A DNA stretch of 23,661 nucleotides from GWB1-37-8 sp964646925 (lineage in GTDB: Bacteria; Patescibacteriota; Microgenomatia; Levybacterales; UBA12049), in NCBI GenBank assembly GCA_964646925.1, contig CAZYIC010000013.1, positions 1 through 23,661 of the forward strand, read 5' to 3'. The notes beneath the pieces were generated by a model that was given only the letters and a program-made list of their open reading frames with translations, searched no databases and was not told the origin of the DNA. A program made the translations under genes and the position numbers. Of the stretch, positions 7,569-13,790 are shown piece by piece. Numbering within the stretch: the first letter of the stretch is position 1; each line of letters opens with the position of its first letter.

Positions 7569-7619
7569 AGTGTAGTAAAAAAATATTACATTGTCAAACA
7601 GTGCTTTTAAGTATAGAAT
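7569..7619. promoter_or_regulatory. Divergent promoters with overlapping -35 boxes
   Basis: Minus strand: TTGACA (complement of 7592-7597), 17-bp spacer, TACACT (complement of 7569-7574) for the orphan. Plus strand: TTGTCA (7591-7596), 17-bp spacer, TAGAAT (7614-7619) for mreC. The two -35 elements occupy almost the same bases, so the two polymerases should exclude each other. Confidence 0.6.
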
Positions 7620-7646
7620 AGTCCTATCCGCCGGAGGCGAGATTTT

Positions 7647-8435
7647 ATGAAAAGGAGAGAGAGTTTTTTGCCCGCTTTTCTAGTTGTAATTGTTTTGTGT
7701 GTCGCAATCTTGATTCTTTCTCTTTCAGGAAATCTTAAATTCTTTTCGTTTTTAGAAAAACCAACATCTGCAATACAAAGTTTTTCTTACAACTTTTTCC
7801 AAAATTTACCTTTTATATCGGAAAGCGCAAAAGTTAAGAAGCTGGAAGAGGCGAACCTGGAGCTTTTGTCCCGCGTTGCGGATTTCGAAAAACTTAAAAG
7901 AGAAAATGCGGCATTGTCCGATCAATTCCAGACATCTTACCCTCAAAGCGTTAAACTTTTGAAGGCAGAGATAATAGGTGCGCCTTCATTTGTTCCCGGA
8001 ATTTCAACTCCAACCTTTTTTATTTTAAATATAGGAGCAAAGGATAATGTCAAAAAAGGCTCTGCGGTTGTTGTTAAGGATAATTTAATAGGTACAATAG
8101 TGCAAGTTTCCGTTAATCTTTCTAAAGTAAGTTTGATTAATTCTTCACTTTCTTTTACAGCCAAGACACAAAATGGAGCTGTCGGGATAGTTAAGGGCGG
8201 AGGAAGTTTGACTTTAGAAAACGTCCTACTTTCAGAAAACATTATAATAGGAGAGCTGGTTTTGACAAAGGGTGATGTTAATCAAGACGGAATTGGTATT
8301 CCGGCAGATTTAATAGTCGGTAAAATTAAATCAGTTGAGAAAAATCCAAGCGATCTTTTTCAAAAAGCGGAAGTTGAGAGTTTTGTTAACTTTGTAAATC
8401 TATCTACGGTTTTTGTATATATAGGAAATAGATAA
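7647..8435 (+). CDS. mreC: Rod-shape determining protein MreC
   Basis: Membrane-anchored scaffold of the elongation complex. It has one N-terminal membrane helix (residues about 9-29), a coiled coil (VKKLEEANLELLSRVADFEKL), then the two-barrel MreC domain (KAEIIGAPSFVPG ... GSAVVVKDNLIGTIVQV ... GIVKGGGSLTLENVL). 262 aa is normal. This is one of the few genes here with a clear Shine-Dalgarno: GGAGG at 7633-7637, 9 bp before the ATG, inside a short GC-rich stretch. Its stop overlaps the mreD start (TAATG), so the two are translationally coupled. Confidence 0.95.
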   Translation: MKRRESFLPAFLVVIVLCVAILILSLSGNLKFFSFLEKPTSAIQSFSYNFFQNLPFISESAKVKKLEEANLELLSRVADFEKLKRENAALSDQFQTSYPQSVKLLKAEIIGAPSFVPGISTPTFFILNIGAKDNVKKGSAVVVKDNLIGTIVQVSVNLSKVSLINSSLSFTAKTQNGAVGIVKGGGSLTLENVLLSENIIIGELVLTKGDVNQDGIGIPADLIVGKIKSVEKNPSDLFQKAEVESFVNFVNLSTVFVYIGNR

Positions 8436-8851
8436 TGTTTTTCTTTACTTTGCTTTTTTTAGCAGCAATATTTCTGGCAGGAGTTACGACGGTACCCCTG
8501 TCAATTCCTTTGCTTATTGTTTTGGCTGTCCTGATCAGAAAATCCTGGGTATTTTTTGCGGCCCTTGGACTAGGTTTATTTCTAGATCTAATCCTGATCA
8601 GACCTTTGGGATATACGAGCTTGGTATTGACTATTATTATATTTATTCTCTTTCTTTATAAGAGAAAGTTCGAAACTCAAACCCTAACTTTTGTGTTCCT
8701 TGCTTCATTTCTGGGAAGTATTTTCTACTTGTGGATTTTTGGATACAGTAATGCTTTAATTCAGTCATTGGTAAATGCGATTTTGGCTGCTCTCTTGTTC
8801 AATGTCATCCTGAGCAAAGCGAAGGATCCCTACCTGCCGGCAGGCAAGTAG
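8435..8851 (+). CDS. mreD: Rod-shape determining protein MreD
   Basis: A small, very hydrophobic protein (138 aa, about four to five membrane helices) coupled to mreC by the TAATG overlap. Position and hydropathy identify it more than motifs do. The last ~15 residues (ILSKAKDPYLPAGK) are encoded by an interspersed repeat (8803-8876) that has run into the 3' end, so the native C-terminus has probably been replaced. Confidence 0.85.
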   Translation: MFFFTLLFLAAIFLAGVTTVPLSIPLLIVLAVLIRKSWVFFAALGLGLFLDLILIRPLGYTSLVLTIIIFILFLYKRKFETQTLTFVFLASFLGSIFYLWIFGYSNALIQSLVNAILAALLFNVILSKAKDPYLPAGK

Positions 8852-8876
8852 ATTCTTCACTACGTTCAGAATGACA
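8803..8876. repeat. 74-bp interspersed inverted repeat at the mreD 3' end
   Basis: Arms TGTCATCCTGAGC... and ...GTTCAGAATGACA are an imperfect inverted pair; the centre is the palindrome CCTGCCGGCAGG. The left half supplies the C-terminus of MreD. From memory, such TCATCCTGAGC / TTCAGAATGAC units are widespread in candidate-phyla and other environmental genomes. It could also act as a weak hairpin between mreD and mrdA. Confidence 0.7.
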
Positions 8877-8886
8877 TCCAAAAACT

Positions 8887-10614
8887 ATGGTTAAAATTGG
8901 GCCCGCGTTCGGAGACTATATAAAGCTTGAAAAAAGTCAAAGACATCCAGGTAGTTCTGGTAAAAATTACTCAATTCGAAGTTATTTAATGCCTTTAATT
9001 TTGATTGTTGTCGGCTGTTTGATTTTGGCTAGGTTATTTTTTCTGCAAATAATTCAAGGATCTGCTTATAGAAATCTGTCAGACAGCAATAGAACGAGAA
9101 CAGTTCCTATTCATGCTCCCCGGGGAATTATTTTTGACAGAAATGGAGTTCCGTTAGTTTTTAATACTCCCGGCTTCAGGGAGGTACCAGGCGGCACCTC
9201 CTTGGGCAAGACAAAGCTTATAGGTAAAGATGAGGCATTGAAGCTTATCTCTGAAGGAAAAACCAATTTAGAAATTGATTCTTTAAGGAACTATCCCTAC
9301 AAAGAAGCTGCTTCTCACGTGCTAGGATACATCGGACAGATTTCTCAAGAAGAACTCTTGCAAAGTGAATTTGTTGGATATAAAGGCGGAGATCTGATCG
9401 GGAAAATGGGAATAGAGGGAAAATATGAGAGTTTGCTGAAAGGGACTAATGGGAAAGAGCTGGTTGAGGTAAATAGTATGGGCAAGGTTATTCGAAAGCT
9501 AGGCCGGACAGATCCTGTTTCCGGACAGAACATTGTTCTTACTTTGGACATAGCTCTTCAAAAAGCAGTATTTGACACGGTAAAAGACGTCAAAAAAGGA
9601 GCAGTAATTGTTTCGAATCCGAAAGGCGAAATATTGGCTCTTGTCTCCAAGCCATCTTTTGATCCAAACCTTTTCACAATGGGTTCTGCAATGCGGAATT
9701 CGCAATCTTTAATAACGCAGATTTTGAATGATTCGGAAAATCAGCCTTTTTTAAACCGGGCAATTGGAGGAACATATCCTCCCGGATCCACATTTAAACT
9801 TATTACCGCAGCTGCAGGACTGGAGGATAAAGTTATTGACAAAAATTTTGAAGTTGAAGATACGGGAGTTTTTAACGTTGGAGGTTCTTCTTTTGCGAAT
9901 TGGTATTACACACAATACGGAAAAAAAGAAGAGAGTTTAAACGTGGTTAAGGCAATCAAAAGATCTAATGATATTTTTTTCTACAAATTAGCTGAAAAAG
10001 TTGGAGTTAACAAGCTGTCTCAATTCGCAGAAAAATTTGGTTTAGGCAAGAAACTTGGAATTGATCTGGAGGGGGAGCGGAGTGGGGTAGTTCCTACGCA
10101 AGAATGGAAAAAAGAAGTAATTGGAGAAAATTGGTATCTCGGAGATACTTATCATTACGGAATCGGACAAGGATACCTTTTAACTACGCCACTTCAGGTT
10201 AATATTTGGACTCAGGCAATCGCAAATGGGGGAATTCTTTATCAACCCCATCTTTTACTTAATACTAAATACTCAATACTAAATACTAAGTTTTTGAGCA
10301 AAGAAACTGTTTCATTAATCAAGGAAGGAATGATCGAGTCTTGTTCGACGGGAGGAGTCGCGTGGCCTCTATTTAATTTCAAAAATCAAAAATCAAAAAT
10401 CAAAAATGGCGAAGGGGAAATAAAAATTGCGTGTAAGACGGGAACCGCTCAGCATGGCGGAGAGGAAACCTTGCCTCATGCCTGGATCACGCTTTTTACA
10501 CCAAGCGACAATCCGCAGATTATAGTTACAGTTTTGGCAGAGGAATCAGGCGAAGGCTCCAATATCGCCGCCCCCATAGCCAAAAAAATCCTCGAAGAGT
10601 GGTTCTCCCGATAA
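8887..10614 (+). CDS. mrdA: Penicillin-binding protein 2 (elongation transpeptidase)
   Basis: Class B PBP that cross-links peptidoglycan during elongation. N-terminal membrane helix (residues about 36-58), pedestal/dimerisation motif (HAPRGIIFDRNG), then the transpeptidase domain with STFK (S301, K304), SND (S360) and KTGTAQ (K517). 575 aa is close to the family norm. It follows mreD by 35 bp, as in typical mreBCD-mrdA loci; rodA is not in this window. Two in-frame heptad tracts (10257-10290 and 10379-10406) are translated between the SND and KTG motifs, as NTKYSILNTK and KNQKSKIKN, presumably surface loops. Confidence 0.96.
   Translation: MVKIGPAFGDYIKLEKSQRHPGSSGKNYSIRSYLMPLILIVVGCLILARLFFLQIIQGSAYRNLSDSNRTRTVPIHAPRGIIFDRNGVPLVFNTPGFREVPGGTSLGKTKLIGKDEALKLISEGKTNLEIDSLRNYPYKEAASHVLGYIGQISQEELLQSEFVGYKGGDLIGKMGIEGKYESLLKGTNGKELVEVNSMGKVIRKLGRTDPVSGQNIVLTLDIALQKAVFDTVKDVKKGAVIVSNPKGEILALVSKPSFDPNLFTMGSAMRNSQSLITQILNDSENQPFLNRAIGGTYPPGSTFKLITAAAGLEDKVIDKNFEVEDTGVFNVGGSSFANWYYTQYGKKEESLNVVKAIKRSNDIFFYKLAEKVGVNKLSQFAEKFGLGKKLGIDLEGERSGVVPTQEWKKEVIGENWYLGDTYHYGIGQGYLLTTPLQVNIWTQAIANGGILYQPHLLLNTKYSILNTKFLSKETVSLIKEGMIESCSTGGVAWPLFNFKNQKSKIKNGEGEIKIACKTGTAQHGGEETLPHAWITLFTPSDNPQIIVTVLAEESGEGSNIAAPIAKKILEEWFSR
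10257..10290. repeat. 7-bp-periodic tract in mrdA
   Basis: Nearly five heptads of the form ACTNAAT (for example ACTAAAT, ACTCAAT), translated in frame in PBP2. Confidence 0.65.
10379..10406. repeat. 7-bp-periodic tract in mrdA
   Basis: Four identical TCAAAAA heptads, translated as a Lys/Asn/Ser-rich loop before the KTG motif. Identical units make this the tract most prone to slippage. A change of one unit would shift the frame and truncate PBP2 before its third motif. Confidence 0.75.
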
Positions 10615-10677
10615 ATTCTCTTTAAATTCCCTTTCATATCCAGCTTAGTCCAACTATATCGTGAATTATAGATAATC

Positions 10678-10715
10678 ATTTAACTATTGACAGCGGCCGC
10701 ACCATATAGTTAAAT
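10678..10715 (+). promoter_or_regulatory. 38-bp tripartite palindrome, copy C, on the promoter of the PaaX-like gene
   Basis: ATTTAAC, 8 nt, GCGGCCGC, 8 nt, GTTAAAT. The promoter is embedded in it: TTGACA (10687-10692) is the end of the left spacer, the GCGGCCGC core starts the 17-bp spacer, and TTAAAT (10710-10715) is the right arm and -10. Any protein bound to the palindrome would block this promoter. The ATG is 12 bp downstream. Confidence 0.75.
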
Positions 10716-10727
10716 AAGATATATAGT

Positions 10728-11546
10728 ATGAGAAAATTATTGCGGCCTCAAGACATATTACTTTTGGGACTCGCTAATGCTTTGGATATATTCGAAGAGA
10801 TTAAAGATCCACTTAGTATTATTAGTAAGAGCTATGAGCAGATGTACGGATGGGTGCCACAAAAATACAAGAGGCATGACTTTGATCATTTAGTTTGGCG
10901 TAGTTTGAAAGCCGGATACATAGAGAAGGTTGAGAAGCGAGGAGCTGTTTATATTCGTGTAACTTCGCAGGGTGAAAAAAGAGTGCAAAGAGATTTTCCA
11001 ATACTTCATCTTCAAAAAAAGTCGTGGGATGGAAAATGGAGAATGGTTATGTTTGATATTAAAGAATTAGAGAAGAGGAAAAGAGAAGATTTGCGAAGAA
11101 AACTAAAAGAATTGGGATTTGGAATGCTTCAAGAATCTGTTTTTATTACGCCCCATGATATTGTTAAGGATTTCTCCGAATATGTAGATAATATTGGATT
11201 GGGTGATTCCGTTTATATTCTTGAGGCTTCCCATATCGCAGCCGGAAGACAAAAAGAATTAGCGAGAAAAGTATGGAGACTAGATGATCTGAATGAAAGA
11301 TATCTTGAGATTGTTAGAAAGGCGCAGGAAGTAGAAAATAGGCATTTAACTATATTAAGCGGCAGCACTAAGGAGTTAAATAGGGAGAAGCGATTAAAAA
11401 TCTATGAAGCGGAAAAAGACAAGAAGATAATGAAAATTAAAGAAATGTATTTGAGAGTTTTATTAAGTGATCCATTTTTGCCAAAAGAATTATTGCCTTC
11501 CGATTGGTCAGAATTTGAAGCAAGAAAATGCATTAAGAGTCTATAG
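10728..11546 (+). CDS. PaaX-like transcriptional regulator (winged helix + Cas2-like domain)
   Basis: A 272-aa protein with an N-terminal winged helix (residues about 1-85; LVWRSLKAGYIEKVEKRG with wing AVYIRVTSQGEKRV). The central segment, WDGKWRMVMFDIKE ... LRRKLKELGFGMLQESVFITP, is the Cas2-like ferredoxin fold found in PaaX-family repressors. The C-terminus is helical. Family knowledge: PaaX represses phenylacetate genes, but this branch is probably unrelated in ligand. The 38-bp palindrome lies on its promoter, and another copy (11344-11381) is translated in frame as HLTILSGSTKELN. It may therefore bind these palindromes. That is inference; it stands alone with no metabolic operon. Confidence 0.78.
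   Translation: MRKLLRPQDILLLGLANALDIFEEIKDPLSIISKSYEQMYGWVPQKYKRHDFDHLVWRSLKAGYIEKVEKRGAVYIRVTSQGEKRVQRDFPILHLQKKSWDGKWRMVMFDIKELEKRKREDLRRKLKELGFGMLQESVFITPHDIVKDFSEYVDNIGLGDSVYILEASHIAAGRQKELARKVWRLDDLNERYLEIVRKAQEVENRHLTILSGSTKELNREKRLKIYEAEKDKKIMKIKEMYLRVLLSDPFLPKELLPSDWSEFEARKCIKSL
11344..11381 (+). repeat. 38-bp tripartite palindrome, copy D (inside the PaaX-like gene)
   Basis: ATTTAAC, 8 nt, GCGGCAGC, 8 nt, GTTAAAT. The core differs from the other copies by one base; arms and spacing are identical. It is translated in the same phase as copy A in def (both begin His-Leu-Thr and end Leu-Asn). Confidence 0.8.
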
Positions 11547-11581
11547 AAGTTCCGGAAAAGGGGATTGCGTGCTTCGCCCGC

Positions 11582-11603
11582 CTTTGGCGTGGCTTCGCCA
11601 AAG
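11582..11603. repeat. GC-rich hairpin between the PaaX-like gene and dprA
   Basis: Perfect arms CTTTGGCG / CGCCAAAG with a 6-nt loop, in a GC-rich patch (about 11555-11625) unlike the AT-rich surroundings. Similar in composition to the element at 2743-2777. No U-run follows. Nothing else is seen in 11547-11678 except a weak TATGAT 11 bp before the dprA ATG. Confidence 0.5.
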
Positions 11604-11678
11604 CTTCAGCGAGGCGAGGAAGATAAATTCAACTTCTAATTTCAACTTCCAGCTAATAACTTATGATAAGCTAGGGTT

Positions 11679-12911
11679 ATGAAGGAACGAGCTTATTGGT
11701 TAGGTTTTTCTGCGTTTCCTGCGATTGGACCGGCGAAATTTAGAAAGATTTTAGAAGAGTTTGGAACTGCAAAAGCCGCCTGGTCAGGCACCATTCGGCG
11801 CCTAGTTAAGGTGATGGGTGAAGAGTTCTCCGGTAAGTTTGAAAGGTTTCGTGAAGAATTTTCGATTGAGGATTATCTGAAAAAACTTAAAGAAAAAGAT
11901 GTTTGGTTTGTGACTCTGCGAGATGAAGATTATCCGCAAACTTTGAAGGAGATAAAGAATCCGCCGTTTGTTTTGTATGGCCGGGGTAGCAAGGAAATTC
12001 TTTCTATTCGGCAGTTGCGTGTTTCGGGTGACGCTCAGGATTTTAGGGGTCCTGCCGCCAGTTTCCCTCCCGCCACTGCTCCTTCGATTTTCTCGGCTAC
12101 GCCTCGGCTGGCGAAGATGCGCGGTGTCGGGAGCCCTTCCTCTGGCGTCACCCCTAACCTTTCGGTAGCGGTTGTTGGAGCTCGGAAAACTACGCAGTAT
12201 GGCAGGGAAGTGACGAAATTGCTGACTGTGGAACTTGTTAATAATGGGTTTATAATTGTTTCAGGTTTAGCTCTTGGTGTTGATGCGATTTCACATATGA
12301 CCGCGCTTGAAAACGGAGGGAAAACCATTGCAGTTTTAGGATGCGGAGTAGATTGTTGTAATCCACGAGAAAATCTTACTATATATAATAATATTGTTCA
12401 AAAAGGCTGCGTTGTTTCGGAATTTCCGCTGGGAATGAAGCCGACTCAATGGACTTTTCCTGCCCGAAATCGGATTATTGCAGGTTTATCTCAGGCAGTT
12501 TTAGTCACCGAAGGAGCGGAAGACAGCGGCTCACTAATTACTGCTAATTTTGCCTTAAAGTTTGGCCGCAAGGTTTTCGCAGTTCCGGGACCAATCACAT
12601 CAAGCATGTCAAAAGGACCATACAAACTTTTGCAAAAAGGCGCGAAAATGGTGACATCGGGGGAAGACATTTTCAAGGAATTAAAAATTCAAAAATCAAA
12701 ATTCAAAAATACAAATCAAAATTCAAAAATTAGGGACGACGCGACAGAGGAGGAGAAAATAATTTTAAAGCTTTTGGAAAATGAACAGTTGCATTTTGAT
12801 GAAATTGTGAGGCGTTCAAAGCTTAATTCCTCAAAACTCAGCAGCCTCCTAACTATCATGGAAATAAAGGGAATGGTAAAAAGTTCAGGAAGTGGAATGT
12901 TTTCTGCTTGA
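11679..12911 (+). CDS. dprA: DNA processing protein DprA
   Basis: RecA loader for incoming single-stranded DNA in natural transformation. N-terminal helical/SAM-like region, then the Rossmann-like core with AVVGARKTTQYG, IVSGLALGVDAISH, AVLGCGVD and TEGAEDSGSLITANFAL, and a C-terminal winged helix (EIVRRSKLNSSKLSSLL). 410 aa is longer than usual. Residues about 117-158 are a GC-rich insert (12026-12153) ahead of the first Rossmann strand, and a heptad tract (12682-12729) forms the linker before the winged helix. The gene order dprA then topA is common in bacteria; here a TA module lies between. Its 3' end overlaps the convergent PIN gene by 56 bp. Confidence 0.95.
   Translation: MKERAYWLGFSAFPAIGPAKFRKILEEFGTAKAAWSGTIRRLVKVMGEEFSGKFERFREEFSIEDYLKKLKEKDVWFVTLRDEDYPQTLKEIKNPPFVLYGRGSKEILSIRQLRVSGDAQDFRGPAASFPPATAPSIFSATPRLAKMRGVGSPSSGVTPNLSVAVVGARKTTQYGREVTKLLTVELVNNGFIIVSGLALGVDAISHMTALENGGKTIAVLGCGVDCCNPRENLTIYNNIVQKGCVVSEFPLGMKPTQWTFPARNRIIAGLSQAVLVTEGAEDSGSLITANFALKFGRKVFAVPGPITSSMSKGPYKLLQKGAKMVTSGEDIFKELKIQKSKFKNTNQNSKIRDDATEEEKIILKLLENEQLHFDEIVRRSKLNSSKLSSLLTIMEIKGMVKSSGSGMFSA
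12026..12153. repeat. ~128-bp GC-rich inverted-end insert in dprA
   Basis: Ends GGGTGACGC (12026-12034) and GCGTCACCC (12145-12153) are perfect inverted repeats. The interior is GC-rich, Pro/Ala/Ser-encoding and unlike the host gene. It is open in the dprA frame and falls exactly between the N-terminal region and the AVVGARK strand, where other DprA proteins have a short turn. Confidence 0.7.
12682..12729. repeat. 7-bp-periodic tract in dprA
   Basis: TCAAAAA/TCAAAAT heptads with one hexamer interruption (12710-12715), translated as a Lys/Asn/Ser-rich interdomain linker before the winged helix. Confidence 0.6.
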
Positions 12912-13317
12912 AATATTTCGGCAATATCCAGGTTAGGGTTTTTGAATGAACAATTCCGATACCCTTAAATGTCTTTATCTTAATTAAATCTTGGCCTAAC
13001 GTAACAATTAAATCTCCTTTTCCCGATAGAGCACACTCTAAGATTTTATTATCGTCAGGATCTCTGGCAATAATAGATATTTTTTCTGTAATCTTTACCA
13101 GTTCGCTAACATTTTTCACTTTTGCTAGAAAACTAACAATATCTCCCGTAAGCCAATTAAATTTATCTTTCAGTTTTTTTCCTAACTCATCTAAAATTTC
13201 TGAGGATATAATTACTGTAAAATCGGCGCTTTCGCTAAGCGTTTCAAATACATGAGCTGAAAATCCTTCGTGGGTTGCTGCTGCAATATAGATGTTAGTA
13301 TCAAGAACAATTCTCAT
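12856..13317 (-). CDS. PIN-family toxin
   Basis: 153 aa, of the class annotated as putative TA-system toxin component, PIN family. Acidic residues: D6 in VLDTNIYIAA, E44 in EILDELGKKL, D88/D89 in RDPDDNKILE, D102 and D110 in GDLIVTLGQDL. Predicted Mg-dependent ribonuclease. It overlaps the upstream antitoxin by 4 bp (ATGA). The last ~20 residues run into the dprA stop region on the opposite strand and look atypical (FHFLNFLPFPLFP). The original toxin probably ended sooner, and the stop was lost or moved when the module landed beside dprA. Confidence 0.88.
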   Translation of the reverse strand: MRIVLDTNIYIAAATHEGFSAHVFETLSESADFTVIISSEILDELGKKLKDKFNWLTGDIVSFLAKVKNVSELVKITEKISIIARDPDDNKILECALSGKGDLIVTLGQDLIKIKTFKGIGIVHSKTLTWILPKYFKQKTFHFLNFLPFPLFP

Positions 13318-13541
13318 CCAGCTATTCGTTCTACGTCTTCATCGCTTTTAATGTCCATCCTAAGCGCTGTTGCTTTTCCTATCGCCTTAATTTTAGCCCA
13401 ATCCCTATCAAATTCATACCTTCTAAAGGTTTCTCTTAAGAGTTCGCTTATCGTTCTGTTTTCCTCTTTTGCCACTTTCTGTATTTGTATTTCCATTTTT
13501 CTGGGAACGGAAATGTTGATAATTGATCTTTGTGTCCGCAT
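13314..13541 (-). CDS. Ribbon-helix-helix (CopG/RHH) antitoxin
   Basis: 75 aa with the RHH pattern: an N-terminal beta strand (IINISVPRKMEIQIQ), then two helices (VAKEENRTISELLRETFRRYEFD), followed by a toxin-binding tail. It precedes and overlaps the PIN toxin by 4 bp. It should bind DNA as a dimer and repress its own promoter, which is well formed (TTGACA-17-TACAAT) with the -10 only 9 bp from the ATG. Confidence 0.85.
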   Translation of the reverse strand: MRTQRSIINISVPRKMEIQIQKVAKEENRTISELLRETFRRYEFDRDWAKIKAIGKATALRMDIKSDEDVERIAG

Positions 13542-13550
13542 ATGTATTAA

Positions 13551-13579
13551 ATTGTATTACAGAAAGAGTTTTCTGTCAA
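13551..13579 (-). promoter_or_regulatory. Promoter of the RHH/PIN module
   Basis: Minus strand TTGACA (13574-13579), 17-bp spacer, TACAAT (13551-13556), 9 bp before the ATG. Confidence 0.65.
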
Positions 13580-13695
13580 GGGGAATTTTATGGAATTTAA
13601 GGAAATGATAAAGAGTTGTCAATGCGAATCCGAAATTTGGCTCTTTGGTTTGTGATAGTCTTTCAGGAATTTTTAAATATTTTGTCTTCCTTAAG

Positions 13696-13729
13696 CCCTT
13701 CTTAAAGCAATTTTGGAAGGGTTTTTTGG
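13696..13729 (+). terminator. Intrinsic terminator-like hairpin in the topA leader
   Basis: CCCTTC / GAAGGG arms (13696-13701, 13716-13721) followed by six T. It lies in the topA upstream region (13609-13790) with no + strand gene directly before it, so it may be an attenuator or end a short RNA. A TTGACA (13738) follows it, and the last bases before topA are again heptad-like (13754-13781). The precise topA promoter is uncertain. Confidence 0.5.
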
Positions 13730-13790
13730 TTTAGGACTTGACACTTCCATATATAATGATGAATGATGAAATACGAATTGCTAAATTGTT

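Noticed and set aside
419..10382. Treating the GCGGCCGC motif as cloning-vector NotI contamination.
   Set aside because: It is flanked by the same arms at fixed spacing in four places, two of them within conserved genes in frame; vector sequence would not show this.
10379..10406. CRISPR array.
   Set aside because: The direct repeats in this window are 7- or 9-bp tandem units without spacers; no repeat-spacer pattern and no cas genes. The Cas2-like fold at 10728 belongs to the PaaX family.
11467..11682. 71-aa + strand ORF between the PaaX-like gene and dprA.
   Set aside because: Overlaps the end of the PaaX-like gene in another frame and then runs through a GC-rich repeat; no coding character of its own.
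13738..13757. TTGACA and TATAAT as the topA promoter.
   Set aside because: They are only 8 bp apart, far from the 16-18 bp needed, so they cannot form one promoter.
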